Shown in pieces: positions 45,023-56,721 of a DNA stretch of 64,000 bases. Within the stretch, counting starts at the first letter, position 1; each line of letters opens with the position of its first letter. A program made the translations under genes and the position numbers. The stretch covers positions 457,001-521,000 of the forward strand of contig JADJYE010000006.1 in assembly GCA_016719945.1 (NCBI GenBank). Reading direction: 5' to 3'. This DNA is from Polyangiaceae bacterium. GTDB lineage: Bacteria; Myxococcota_A; Polyangia; Polyangiales; Polyangiaceae. The notes below the pieces were generated by a model. The model ran no database searches and was not told the DNA's origin. It saw nothing but the letters and a program-made list of their open reading frames with translations.

Positions 45023-48000
45023 TCAGAACAGGCCGATCGAGAAGTGCAGCGCGCCGATGTCCTCCCAGGGGCGCGGGTCGACGTTGAACCCGTAGTCGAA
45101 CGCGAGCGGGCCGATCGGCGTCGCGATGCGCAGCCCGGCGCCGAGGCCGAAGCGAAGGTCCCAGGGGACGAAGTTCAGCGGGTCGACCCAGATGTTGCCG
45201 GTGTCGAGGAAGAAGCCGAGCGCGAACGTCCCGGTCACGGGCACGCGCAGCTCGACGCGCGGGTTCCACCAGAAGTCGCCGCCACGAACCGCGACGTCGC
45301 CGATCAGCAGCTGGCCCTGCTCGATCTGCGCGGCGACGTCCTCCGGCACGACAGACTCCGCGAGGAACGAGCGGATCGAGTCGAAGCCGCCCAGGTAAAA
45401 GAGCCGGTCGGGGTAGGTCTTGCTGCCCGACTCGAGCTGGACGTTCGCGCCGACCGCCACGCTCGCGGCGACGGCGACGCCGCCGCTGGTGAGCCGGATG
45501 TAGCCCGAGAAGCGCCCGCTCATCTTCATGAAGTGCGACACGAGCGGATCGGTCTCGGGGTCGTCGGGATCGGCGGGCAGCGCGTTCACGTGCTCGATGT
45601 CGGCGGTCACCAGGGTGCCCGTCGTCGCCGCGAAGGGCGCGTCGCGACGATCCCACGACACGCCGATGCGCTGCGCGACGGCGAACGTGGTCCCGTCGGG
45701 GAAGCGCAGCAGGTTCGCGAGGCGCGGGTCCTTCTTGATCGCCTCATCGATCGAGCCTCCGCCGAAGATCTTCTCGTCGTTCAGCTCGACCGACGCCGAC
45801 AGCGTCGCCACCAGCTCGCGCAACGGGCGGTACGTGATGCTGGGCACGATGGCCTCACGGCTCAGCCCGAAGTCTCGCTGGTTGTCGCGCACGTCGACCG
45901 CCTCGATGTTGAGGCTGACGAGAGGTCCGAGCCCGATCTCCGGGAAGCTCACCCGGACCGAGTTGCGCCGCTCGAGCCGCTCGCTCGCCGACAGCGGGCT
46001 CAGGTTCCGCTCGACGTCCGAGTCGAAGATCATGAAGTCGAACAGGTACGAGAGCTGGATCCGGAGGGTCAGAGAGATCGCCAGCGACGCGATGTTTCGG
46101 TGGCCATATTCGAAGCCGAAACGCAGTCCCTCGCCGGTCGAGAAGCCGACCTTGGGGTCGATGTATTGGCTCTGGTACTCGGAGACGCGCACGACGAGCC
46201 GCTTCTTTCGGCTGATCACCTCGGGCTCCGCCAGCGCCACCGAGGTGCTCGCGAACACCCCGAGGGTCGCGAGCCGCTCCTCGCTCGAGCGAAGCTTCGC
46301 CTTCGAGTAGACGTCGCCCTTCACGAAGGCTAGCCGGCGCCGTATCAGCGCGTGATCGGTGCGCGTCGCCCCCTCGATCTCGATGTCGTCGATGAACACC
46401 AGGTCCCGCTCCTGGAGCGAGAACCGAACGCGGCCGCGGGTCCGATCGGGCGATAGCTCGACCTCCGAGGAGACGCCTACGTACGCGTAGCCTCGGTCTT
46501 GGTAGTACTCCGCCAGCCGCCCCTTCGCGTCCTCGAGGGCCTGCAGGCTGAGCGGAGCGCCGAGCTCGAGCTTCGCGATCTCGGCGAGCTCGCGCGACGT
46601 CGCGTGCCCGTTTCCGTCGAACGCCAGGTCCCACACCTTGGTGATCGGCCCGAGGTGGATGGGGATGCGCAGCGTCAGCTCAGGGGAGCAGGTGACGCCA
46701 CGCGCGGCGTTGGGGATGCAGGTGAGCTCCGCCGGCGCCGGCGGCTCCGCGATCGGCAGCCCAGCGTCGGTCGTGTCGCACGCCCCCTGCACCGCGGGTA
46801 GCGGCTCGGGGAGGCAGCCCCCTGCGGGAGAGTCGGCGGCGCATTTCGCCCGCACCACGGTCACGGGGCCGATGACCGCGTTCAAGTATCCCTTGCTGAG
46901 AAATACCTCTCGAACGCGCTTCAGCGCGGCGGTGTACGCCTCCGGCGTGTAGGTCGTCGCGGGCGAAAGGGGCAGCGGAGCGGGGCGAGCCCCGGTGACG
47001 CCGGTCGTCGACAGCGTCGCGTCCAGCAGGCGCGGATCGGGCATCGAGATGAAGGTGTGGGAGGGGAGGGTCTCCTCGAGCACGCCGTCGATCTCGGAGC
47101 CCACGTCGTCCGGGTCGATCTCCTTCGGGAGGCAGACGAACACGCGCTTCGTCACCGCGACGCGGTCGCCCTCCAAGATATCGAACGTGAGGTGCTCGAG
47201 GCCCGCGTCGGAGCTCGGGCGCACCTCGGCGAGGACGCGCGCGTCGAGGAAGCCGTGGCTCCTGTAGTGCTCCAGCAGGCGAGAGGTGAGCTCTTCGGTC
47301 GAGCCCACCTGGCCCTCGTCGACCTTCAGCGCCTCGCCGAGCTGGTCCGCGTCGAAGGTCCAGTTGCCCTCGAAGTGCGGGACGAGCTTCGGGCCGCTCT
47401 CGACGTAGACGTACAGGTAGCTGAAGGCGCCGACGATCTTCGTTTTGTGGACCACCCGAGCCTTGGTGAAGCCCTCCTCCCGCAGGGACTGCGCGAGCGC
47501 CCGATCGGCCTCCACCAGGGCCGCGTCGTCGAGGCGATCCCCGGCCTTCACCGCGTAGTCGAACTTCAGATCGCCGACGTGCGCGTCGTAGAACGGCTCG
47601 ATGACGAAGACCCGCTGGGAGAGCAGGCGCGGCTGCTTGGGCTCGATCGTCACGACCACGAGGACGTCGAGCGGGTCGTCGAGCTGCGCGGACTGCACCG
47701 TGACGACCGCGCTCGGGAACCCGTGCAGCTCGTAGAACGCCTTCACCTTGGCGGGCACGGCGTCGAGCTCCGCCTCCGAGATCTCCGCACCCGGCACGAG
47801 CTCCGCTGCGCGCAGCGTCCCCGACCGTTCGAGCACGCCTCCGTCGACCTGCACCGCGGCCACCGTGCGTGAGGGGACGGCCACGACGCGGAGCACGACG
47901 CCGGAGCCCGCCCGCTCCGCCTCGGCGACGAGCCGCACGAAGCTGCCCGTCGCGGAGAGCTCTCGCATGGCGCGGCGCGCGGTCTCTGGCGTGAGCTTCT

Positions 48001-48292
48001 CGCCGAACTTCACCGACGTCACGCTCGCGGGGGTGGCCCAGCGCGTTCCGGTGACGCGCACCTCGACCCGCACGATCGGCAGGCCCAGGATGGCCTCGTC
48101 GAGCTGCACGCCGTCCTCCGGGATCTCCAGGCTGGCGATCGCGTCGATCGGAACCAGCGGATCCTCTGCGGCCTGCTCAGCCGGCGTCGCCGCCTGCGCC
48201 CACGCCACGCTCGGCAGCGCGAGCCACCACGAGGCGCAGATCAGCGCGAGGCAGAGAGCGAACGTGAGTGCTACTCGAACTCGAGGCGCCAC
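45023..48292 (-). CDS. Omp85-family outer membrane assembly protein (TamA/BamA-like)
   Basis: A 1089-aa protein. It has a signal peptide ending near AVAWAQA-type residues (SVAWAQA), a series of POTRA-like repeats to about residue 690 and a 16-strand barrel after it. In the barrel GGFDSIRSF matches the conserved Omp85 RGF-type turn (GGF here instead of RGF). The final residue is Phe (FSIGLF), the outer-membrane beta-signal. Length and multiple POTRA-like units differ from ordinary BamA (about 800 aa). It follows the TamB gene with a 22-bp overlap, so a TamA role in envelope transport or assembly is favoured over BamA. Start is GTG 48292. Confidence 0.88.
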   Translation of the reverse strand: MAPRVRVALTFALCLALICASWWLALPSVAWAQAATPAEQAAEDPLVPIDAIASLEIPEDGVQLDEAILGLPIVRVEVRVTGTRWATPASVTSVKFGEKLTPETARRAMRELSATGSFVRLVAEAERAGSGVVLRVVAVPSRTVAAVQVDGGVLERSGTLRAAELVPGAEISEAELDAVPAKVKAFYELHGFPSAVVTVQSAQLDDPLDVLVVVTIEPKQPRLLSQRVFVIEPFYDAHVGDLKFDYAVKAGDRLDDAALVEADRALAQSLREEGFTKARVVHKTKIVGAFSYLYVYVESGPKLVPHFEGNWTFDADQLGEALKVDEGQVGSTEELTSRLLEHYRSHGFLDARVLAEVRPSSDAGLEHLTFDILEGDRVAVTKRVFVCLPKEIDPDDVGSEIDGVLEETLPSHTFISMPDPRLLDATLSTTGVTGARPAPLPLSPATTYTPEAYTAALKRVREVFLSKGYLNAVIGPVTVVRAKCAADSPAGGCLPEPLPAVQGACDTTDAGLPIAEPPAPAELTCIPNAARGVTCSPELTLRIPIHLGPITKVWDLAFDGNGHATSRELAEIAKLELGAPLSLQALEDAKGRLAEYYQDRGYAYVGVSSEVELSPDRTRGRVRFSLQERDLVFIDDIEIEGATRTDHALIRRRLAFVKGDVYSKAKLRSSEERLATLGVFASTSVALAEPEVISRKKRLVVRVSEYQSQYIDPKVGFSTGEGLRFGFEYGHRNIASLAISLTLRIQLSYLFDFMIFDSDVERNLSPLSASERLERRNSVRVSFPEIGLGPLVSLNIEAVDVRDNQRDFGLSREAIVPSITYRPLRELVATLSASVELNDEKIFGGGSIDEAIKKDPRLANLLRFPDGTTFAVAQRIGVSWDRRDAPFAATTGTLVTADIEHVNALPADPDDPETDPLVSHFMKMSGRFSGYIRLTSGGVAVAASVAVGANVQLESGSKTYPDRLFYLGGFDSIRSFLAESVVPEDVAAQIEQGQLLIGDVAVRGGDFWWNPRVELRVPVTGTFALGFFLDTGNIWVDPLNFVPWDLRFGLGAGLRIATPIGPLAFDYGFNVDPRPWEDIGALHFSIGLF

Positions 48293-51200
48293 CTTAGGTC
48301 CGCACCGAGATTACCGATGATCGTCCCGATGTCGTTGGTGTTGTCGTACGAGGCCTGGATGCTCACACCCTTCTTCAGCCGCCACTCGACGGTGGCGGCG
48401 ACGTCGCGCTCGGTCAGCGTCGTCGTCACGCTCGCGCGGACGTCGTCGGTCAGGCGCTTGCCGACGGTCACGTTCGGCTCGGTGCGGCCGGTTCGTGCCG
48501 AATAGCTCGACCCGAAATGGAAGTAGTCGATGATGGGCACGACGCTCTTCACCGCCTTGTCGGCGCCGGTCAAGGCAGAGAGCGCCTCGAGGCCCACCGT
48601 CTCTCCGAGCGACGTCGCCAGCCCCCGGTCGATCTCGGCGCGCGTCATGCCGACGGTCAAGAGCAGCACGATGTCCTCCTGGTCGAGCGGCGGGTCGCTC
48701 GACAGGTCGAGCTTCAGGTCCTCGGTGCTGCCGTGCGCGTGCACGTTGACGTTCCACTCGCCGGCCGTCGCGGCGCCGGCCGAGGAGTCGGCCGCGCTCT
48801 CTGCCTGGGCGTAGCGCCGCATGTCGGTCGTCGCCTGGAGATCGATCTCGGCCTTCACCTTCGTCGGGTCGTTGAACCTGACGTACCCCTCGCTGACGTC
48901 GAACTCGTGGTTCCTCAGCCGAATCTTCGAATCCTGGAGCACGCGCAGCGAGCCCTTGGCGCCATAACGTTGGTTCGTGCCCGAGAGCTCCAGCCCCGGC
49001 TCGACGATCTCGAGCCGAACGTCAGCCAGATCGTTGCGCACCACGAGCGGGCGGCTCGACACGATCTTGAGCGCGAACTTGAGGAAATCGCCCTGCGGGT
49101 CGTAGGCCTCGACGTCCGATCTCCCGATGCTCCTCGACAGCTCCCCGAGGTCGAGCGACAGCGCGATCGGGCGCTTGTAGAGGAACGAGGTGACGTTGAC
49201 CGTCCCTCGCAGCTCCGGCAGGGTCGCGTCGGGGCGGTCCGAGGCGGGGATCGTGAGGTCGAGGTCCGCATCCGACAGCACGTCGATGCCCTCGCCGATC
49301 GGGAGCTTCACCCCTCGCACGGTGATCGCCGCGCTCCCCGTGCCGTACCCGAGGCCCACGATGGGGATGCGCCCGGTGACGTCGACCGTCCCGGCGCCCA
49401 CGTTCGCGGTCGCCTTCGTCACGCGGATCTCTCCGTCGCCGAGCGCGATGTCGACGGCGACCTGATCGAGCGTCGCGTCGACCCCGGTGAGCGCCAGCGC
49501 GCCCTCCCTCAGCTTGGCGAAGCCGGTCACCTTGGGGGCGCTGGCGTCGCCGGTGATCTCGACCGAGCCGCTGAGCGTGCCCGCCAGGCGATCGACCGAG
49601 GGCAGATCGTCGCGCAGCGTGGACAGATCGAACGGCGCGATGGCGAGGCTCGCGTCGAGGCGCGGGCGGGCCTCGAACACGTCCAGGATCTTGCCGGCGG
49701 CCGTGAAGCCCAGCGAGAGCCCCCCGTCGTCCGAGACGGCGAGGCCGAGCTCGGGGACGACGATGTCGCCGCCGAGCACGCTGATGGGCAGGTCGGCGCG
49801 GACGAGCTTCACCGTCCGTCCTCCCTGAGACGCCTCGATGCCGTGCAGGATGATGCTCGCCTGGGTCGCCGGGAGGTTCGCCGACTCGAGCCGCGTGAGG
49901 TCGATATCGGCGCTGAGGCGGGCCTTCGGCGCCTGCGCGCCGAGCGCGTAGAGGGGCAGGGCGCTGGCGAGGGTGCCCACGTCGAGCGAGCGGAGCGAGA
50001 TCTTCCCGCCGATGAGCTTGTTCGACTGGTTCGTGACCGTGAGATCGTCGAGCACCACCTGTCCGTCGAACAGCTGACCATTGACGTGATAGGTGCCGTC
50101 CGGCAGGTCCTTCAGAGCCGCTTGCGGGTCTCGCGGCGGCGAGATGGGCAGGTCGCACGCCGAGCGACCGATCACCGGGGGAGCGATCGGGTCGGGCTCG
50201 AGGTGGATCGAGAGTCGTGAGCTCGGCAGCTTGTTGGCGCCGAAGCGAAGCGGCGTGATCGACACGTCGAGGTCGGCGCTCATGCGCGCGAGCGTCCCCC
50301 CGAGGGTCGCGATGCCCGAGAGCTCTCCGTCGAGGTAGTCGCGCAGCGAGCCGAAGGCCTCGAGCTTCGACAGCGGCATCCCGCCGATGACCGCGGTCCC
50401 CCGGAGCACGCCGCCGTGCCTCACCTCGGCTTGCGCGGTGATGCTCCCCGTGCCGTCCTGGATGGTGGCCGAGGCGATGTCGATCTCCATGCCCTCGGCG
50501 CCCGCGGCGCTGTCGTCCCACTTGTAGTGGACGTCGATCGAGCCGCGTTCGAACGCTTCGCCGAACAGCTCGGGTCGATCGAGCTGCATCTTGGTGCGGA
50601 CGTCGATCAGCCCACCACCGCAGCGGTCCTCCGCGCCACCGACGACGTAGTGCACCTTCGCGGCGCCGATCGCGGTCCCCGTGAGCTGCTTGAAGCGCGG
50701 ATCCTGGTCGAGCTCGAAGACCTCGAAGAAGTCAGCGAGCTTCAGGTGGGGGGCCTGCGTGGTGAGCAGGTCGGCGTCGACCAGGACGTCAGGGCCACGA
50801 TCGAAGGCCACCACCGTCTTGGCGCTCGTCACGAAGCTCTGGTTCTTCCACAGCTCCACGCGCGATAGCTCGAGCGACAGCGGCACGAACACCGCGTGCG
50901 CCGTGCGGATGTCGCCGGCCTTGAAGCCCCCCAGCTCGAAGCCCTCGATCTCGAGGTCGCCCTCGATGCGCGGCTCGTTGGTGGTCCCGCCGCCGCGCGC
51001 GGTGATCTTCGTCTTGCCGCCGATCTGGACCGCCGACAGCGGAGAGATTTCGGAGAGGTCGAGGTACGAGCCGGGGGCGACCTCGAGGCCGAACTCCTCC
51101 GAGAAGCCCAGCGACGCCGTCGTGAAGATGCTCGAGCGGGGCATGACCACGTGCATCTTGTCGAAGACGACCGCGTTCTGGCGGATGGCGAGCGTCCCCT

Positions 51201-52974
51201 TGATGTCGCCGCGGTCGACGTGCACGAGCGGCAGCTTCTCCGGCTTGTGCGAGGGCCGGTCGTACACGCCGAAGTGGGTCGTCTTCGCGCTCAGCTTCCC
51301 CGAGATGTCGAGCGGATCGAGCGTGCCGCCGAAGCTGTCGAACTCGACGCGGTCGATCCCCCAACCGACATGCGACTGAGGGTGCACCCCGAGGTCCCTC
51401 AGCAAGCCCTGCATCGAGACGTGGTCGGCGGAGATCTCGCGCGCGTCGAGGGTCAGCGCGTCGAGGTCGAGCGTCGCGCTCCGAATGACGAAGTCTCCGT
51501 CGGCCCAGCGCGCGCGGACATCGTCGGCGTTCAGGACGGAGCCGTCGAACGTCACTCGCGTGTCGACGCGGTCGGAGAACACCCTGCCATCGAGCCCAGG
51601 GAAATCGGTGTGCAGCGAGCCGGTGACGATGGGCGCGTCCGCTCCCGGCGCGCGGGTGGCCTCGACGTCGACGCGCGCGCGGCCCGTGACGTGCGGGATC
51701 GACACGAGGCGGTGGGCCAGGGCCAGCGGGACCGTGAGCTCGGCCCGACCCGAGATCAGTGCGAGGTCTTTGCCTTCGAAGGCAGCGATCGGGAGCTCGA
51801 CGGCGCCGAGGCGGACCTCGACCTTGCGCCAGTCCTCGTCGGGGACGTCGCAGGCAGGGCGCGTACCGAGGTCTGGATCCAGGTCGACGACCGCGCCGAG
51901 GCCGAGCCGACGAATGAGCACGGACTCTTGGTCGGCGTCGAGCCGCGCCCGCGCCTCGAAATGGCAGAGCCGATCTTCGTCGGCGACCTCCTCGCCCGGG
52001 TACCAGAGGTCCGCGTGGCTACGTGAGAGCGTGCCGCCGCCCGCGCGCACGGCGAGCTCGAACGACCCGTCGCGCTCGGCGATGACGTCGAGGTCGACCT
52101 CCGTCAGGAACAGCAGCGTGCCGTCGACGTCGAGATCGACGGTCGCGTCGGTGAGCGCGAGGGCCCTGAAGGGCGACTTCGCGGGCTCCTCCGACTCGGC
52201 CTTCTTCTCGGGCGTCTTTGGCTTGAAGCTCACGAGCTCGCCGTCGCGGACCACCACGCGCGCGTGCGCGCCGGTCACCTCGACCTCGCCGACGTCGACC
52301 TTCCCCGCGAGCAGCGAGAAGAGGCGCGGTCTGAGGCTCGCGCTCTCGACCGTGAGGAACGGCCCCTTCCCGTCGTCGCCGTCGATGACCAGGTTGTCGA
52401 CCCCCAACGTCAGCGGCCACGGGCGAACGCGGACGTCATAGGTCGCGCGCGCCCCGAGCTCGCGCTCGAGGATCGCGGCGGTCTCCCTCGCTGCCCACGC
52501 CTGCACGCTCGGCAGGCGCACCAACACGACCGCGAACACCGGCACGAAGCCGATCACCGCGAAGAGGATGCAGAACGTCATCGCGACCGCGCGGCCGAAC
52601 CTCCCGCGGCTCGGCCGCGAGCTGGGAGGCGAGGACGTCCGCCCGGCGGCGCGGGGACGGGCCGATGGCGACCCGGACACACCCACCGGGCTCGAGGGCG
52701 TGTCCGAGCTCGGGGGCCGCACCGTGATGGGCCCGGCGGAGGGCGGGCCTGGCGGGCGCAGCGAATACGCCGCGGGCGTCTCGGTCCGCGCGACGGGCGG
52801 AGGCCGCAGTGAATACGCGGGCTCGTCCGCCGGAGGCTTGGGCGGTGCCGGGGGCCGAAGAGAGTACGCGGGCTCCTCGGGACGACCCCCGTCGGCGTCG
52901 ATCGAAGGCGCGCGAGGTGGCCGCGGGATGAGCGGCAGCTCGACGTCGTCCGACTCGTCGTCCGGCTGCGTCAC
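48271..52974 (-). CDS. tamB: TamB-like translocation and assembly module protein (DUF490)
   Basis: A 1567-aa protein with GTG start at 52974. Residues 1-125 are a cytoplasmic low-complexity region containing three AYSLRPP repeats. A membrane anchor follows (AVAMTFCILFAVIGFVPVFAVVLV, about 130-152). The rest is a long beta-helical AsmA/TamB-type repeat region. The C-terminal DUF490 domain has segments such as LRVLQDSKIRLRNHEFDVSEGYVRFNDPTK and DLSSDPPLDQEDIVLLLTVGMTRAEI. In other bacteria TamB bridges inner and outer membranes to move phospholipid or to help assemble outer-membrane proteins together with TamA. Its coupling to an Omp85 gene supports that pairing here. Confidence 0.9.
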   Translation of the reverse strand: MTQPDDESDDVELPLIPRPPRAPSIDADGGRPEEPAYSLRPPAPPKPPADEPAYSLRPPPVARTETPAAYSLRPPGPPSAGPITVRPPSSDTPSSPVGVSGSPSARPRAAGRTSSPPSSRPSRGRFGRAVAMTFCILFAVIGFVPVFAVVLVRLPSVQAWAARETAAILERELGARATYDVRVRPWPLTLGVDNLVIDGDDGKGPFLTVESASLRPRLFSLLAGKVDVGEVEVTGAHARVVVRDGELVSFKPKTPEKKAESEEPAKSPFRALALTDATVDLDVDGTLLFLTEVDLDVIAERDGSFELAVRAGGGTLSRSHADLWYPGEEVADEDRLCHFEARARLDADQESVLIRRLGLGAVVDLDPDLGTRPACDVPDEDWRKVEVRLGAVELPIAAFEGKDLALISGRAELTVPLALAHRLVSIPHVTGRARVDVEATRAPGADAPIVTGSLHTDFPGLDGRVFSDRVDTRVTFDGSVLNADDVRARWADGDFVIRSATLDLDALTLDAREISADHVSMQGLLRDLGVHPQSHVGWGIDRVEFDSFGGTLDPLDISGKLSAKTTHFGVYDRPSHKPEKLPLVHVDRGDIKGTLAIRQNAVVFDKMHVVMPRSSIFTTASLGFSEEFGLEVAPGSYLDLSEISPLSAVQIGGKTKITARGGGTTNEPRIEGDLEIEGFELGGFKAGDIRTAHAVFVPLSLELSRVELWKNQSFVTSAKTVVAFDRGPDVLVDADLLTTQAPHLKLADFFEVFELDQDPRFKQLTGTAIGAAKVHYVVGGAEDRCGGGLIDVRTKMQLDRPELFGEAFERGSIDVHYKWDDSAAGAEGMEIDIASATIQDGTGSITAQAEVRHGGVLRGTAVIGGMPLSKLEAFGSLRDYLDGELSGIATLGGTLARMSADLDVSITPLRFGANKLPSSRLSIHLEPDPIAPPVIGRSACDLPISPPRDPQAALKDLPDGTYHVNGQLFDGQVVLDDLTVTNQSNKLIGGKISLRSLDVGTLASALPLYALGAQAPKARLSADIDLTRLESANLPATQASIILHGIEASQGGRTVKLVRADLPISVLGGDIVVPELGLAVSDDGGLSLGFTAAGKILDVFEARPRLDASLAIAPFDLSTLRDDLPSVDRLAGTLSGSVEITGDASAPKVTGFAKLREGALALTGVDATLDQVAVDIALGDGEIRVTKATANVGAGTVDVTGRIPIVGLGYGTGSAAITVRGVKLPIGEGIDVLSDADLDLTIPASDRPDATLPELRGTVNVTSFLYKRPIALSLDLGELSRSIGRSDVEAYDPQGDFLKFALKIVSSRPLVVRNDLADVRLEIVEPGLELSGTNQRYGAKGSLRVLQDSKIRLRNHEFDVSEGYVRFNDPTKVKAEIDLQATTDMRRYAQAESAADSSAGAATAGEWNVNVHAHGSTEDLKLDLSSDPPLDQEDIVLLLTVGMTRAEIDRGLATSLGETVGLEALSALTGADKAVKSVVPIIDYFHFGSSYSARTGRTEPNVTVGKRLTDDVRASVTTTLTERDVAATVEWRLKKGVSIQASYDNTNDIGTIIGNLGADLRWRLEFE

Positions 52975-52988
52975 CCCACGAGGGTAGC

Positions 52989-53951
52989 TTACTCGACCCG
53001 GTACGTCGCCATCAGCGGCGCATGATCCGAGGCGATATCGACGTCGGCTCCGTGCCGGATGGTTGCGCTGCCCGCGATGAACAGATCAGCCATGATCGGG
53101 TTCGCGATCTGATGGTCGATCAGCTCGAGGCCTCCTTTGAAGTTGAAGGTCCAACGATCGGTGGAGGGGATCTCGTCGGCGATCGGGGTGTAGGCCGGGT
53201 CCGAGCCGATGACCGCCAGGAGCGGCGGCGAGCCCGGGAGATCGTTGAAGTCGCCGAGCACCAGGATGCCCCGCGTGGAGTCCTGCTCGACCAGCGCGTC
53301 GGCGATGGCGCGGGTGCGCTGGGCCTCGGCGAGGCGCTTCTCGGGGTTGTCGGGCGGCCCCTTCGCCTTGTAGTGCACGCCGAGCAACACGACCGGCTGG
53401 TTGCCCGCGGTGAAGTGATATTCGACGAGGTCGCGTGTCCACGCGAACTCATCGGTGCCGCCTTCGACCGTGAACGTCTCGCTCAAGTGGGAGACGACGT
53501 CGTCGAACTGGATGCGCGACATCGCCGCGATGTCGACCCCGCGAGGATCGTTGCCCTGCAGGATGAACTTCCCTGGGTAGCTCTGCCCGAGGCCCTCCTC
53601 GATGTCGACGAGGATCGCCTCGTTCTCGACCTCCTGGAAGACCATGACGTCGGGGTCGAGCTCCGCGAGGATGTCCACGATCGCCCCGAGCTTCTCGCTG
53701 TACTCCGCTTGGGAGATCGAGTCGTCCTCGGTGTTGGTCGTGTCCTCGGTGGTGTCGAAGAAGTTGTGCAGGTTCCAGTTGAGGACCTTGACGGTCTGAC
53801 CGGGCGGGGAGCCGCCTTCGCCCCCGCCGGCTCCACCCTCTTGCCCGCCGCCCGAGCCGCCGCCGCCCGTGCTCGTCGTGTCGTCGCCGCAAGCCCATAG
53901 GCTCGACGCACCCGCGAGCAGCACACCCAGCAAAGAAAGACGATGCCGCAT
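52989..53951 (-). CDS. Endonuclease/exonuclease/phosphatase-fold lipoprotein
   Basis: A 320-aa predicted lipoprotein with signal ending SSLWAC (Cys21) and a Gly-rich linker. The EEP domain (about 52-320) has the expected order: VKVLNWNLHNFF, VMVFQEVENEAIL (catalytic Glu), WTRDLVEYHF, VHYKAKG, LVLGDFNDLPGSPP (Asp/Asn) and ASDHAPLMATYRVE (catalytic Asp-His). It is probably an extracellular metal-dependent phosphodiesterase, nuclease or phosphatase; the substrate is not known. It starts 15 bp after the ettA stop on the same strand, and tamB starts 14 bp after it, so it sits between unrelated envelope and translation genes. Confidence 0.9.
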   Translation of the reverse strand: MRHRLSLLGVLLAGASSLWACGDDTTSTGGGGSGGGQEGGAGGGEGGSPPGQTVKVLNWNLHNFFDTTEDTTNTEDDSISQAEYSEKLGAIVDILAELDPDVMVFQEVENEAILVDIEEGLGQSYPGKFILQGNDPRGVDIAAMSRIQFDDVVSHLSETFTVEGGTDEFAWTRDLVEYHFTAGNQPVVLLGVHYKAKGPPDNPEKRLAEAQRTRAIADALVEQDSTRGILVLGDFNDLPGSPPLLAVIGSDPAYTPIADEIPSTDRWTFNFKGGLELIDHQIANPIMADLFIAGSATIRHGADVDIASDHAPLMATYRVE

Positions 53952-53966
53952 AATCGTGGCAGCCTA

Positions 53967-55641
<1,675 letters not shown>

Positions 55642-55736
55642 GGTGCGTGGAGGTTAGTGCTCAGCCCCCGCGCTCGCAATCGCATCGCTCGCGTTTCGGC
55701 TGGCCGCCCGCGGGGCCCGCGGGGCAAGATGCTCGC

Positions 55737-56721
55737 GTGGACGAGGACCTGGGACGCGTGCTCCTGCCCTTCGGCGAGGCCGTCCCGCTGCCCCGGCGCG
55801 CCTACGTGGAGCCAGGGTTCTTCGAGCTCGATCGCGCGCTGTTCCGCGCGAGCTGGCACCCGGTAGCGAGCGAGGGAGAGCTCGCGAGCCCCGGGAGCTA
55901 CGCCGTCGCCGACGTCGCGGGCGAGCGGGTCGTCGTGGTCCGGGGCGCGGATCTCGAGCTCGCCGCGTTCCTCGACGGCTGCGTCCACCGAGGGGTGCTG
56001 CTCTTCCCGGACGAGCGCGGGCGGGTCGAGGGGCTCTCGGTCACCTGCCCCTACCACGGCCTCCGCTACGATCTCCGCGGGCGGCCCGAGCCGGGGTCGG
56101 CGCCCCGCGTCCGCGTCGCGGCGGGGGCTGCGCTCCGGCCGGCGCGCGTCGCGTCGCGCTTCGGCTTCGTGTTCGTCTGCGTCGAGCCGAGCGTCCCCGA
56201 GCTCGACGCCTGGTGGGGGGAGACCCCGCCGTGGCTCGAGCGGGCGAGCACCCACGCCCTGCGCCTCGGCCGGCGGGTCGAGCACGCAGTCGCCGCGAAC
56301 TGGAAGCTGTGCGTCGACAACTTCCAGGAGTCGCACCATTTCACGCAGGTCCACCCCAGCCTCGAGCATCGGACGCCGTGGAAGCGCTCGACGAGCGTCG
56401 ATCTGGGCGGCGCGTTCCTGGGTGGCACCATGGAGCTCGCCGACGACGCCGCGACCGTGAGCGACAGCGGTAACGCGCGTCGTGTCCGAGATCTACTTCC
56501 ACGCCGGCGCGTTCAAGGGCAGCTTCGACCCGAGCTCCGTGTACTCCTTCTGGGACCGAACCAATGCGGAGGACCGCGCCATCTGCGAGCTGCAGCAGCG
56601 CGGCCTCGCCTCTCCGACCTTCGAGCTCGGCCCCTACGCGGACGTGGAGGACGGCGTGCACGCGTTCGACCGCCGCGTCGCAGCCTTCTACCAGCACGCG
56701 CTCGCCCGGGGGGCGCGATGA
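55737..56721 (+). pseudogene. Rieske [2Fe-2S] ring-hydroxylase-type oxygenase (frameshift plus internal gap)
   Basis: The GTG at 55737 opens a Rieske domain with both cluster motifs, C-x-H (Cys82, His84) and C-x2-H (Cys104, His107). The catalytic domain starts with the mononuclear-iron His pair region VDNFQESHHFTQVH. The frame changes around 56475-56485, and the protein continues as VSEIYFHAGAF..SVYSFWDRTNAEDRAI, whose Asp is the third iron ligand. About 35-45 residues usually found between these parts (the PNLLLSLHPDYV-type strand region) also seem absent. It could be a decayed gene or an assembly error. Oxygenase of unknown substrate; no reductase or ferredoxin gene is nearby. The stop overlaps the next ATG. 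Confidence 0.7.

Noticed and set aside
41406..45095. A 1229-codon open frame on the plus strand antisense to the HD, SprT-like and recA genes
   Set aside because: It crosses three well-supported genes. Such long antisense frames are expected when third positions are almost all G or C, and the translation shows no domain.
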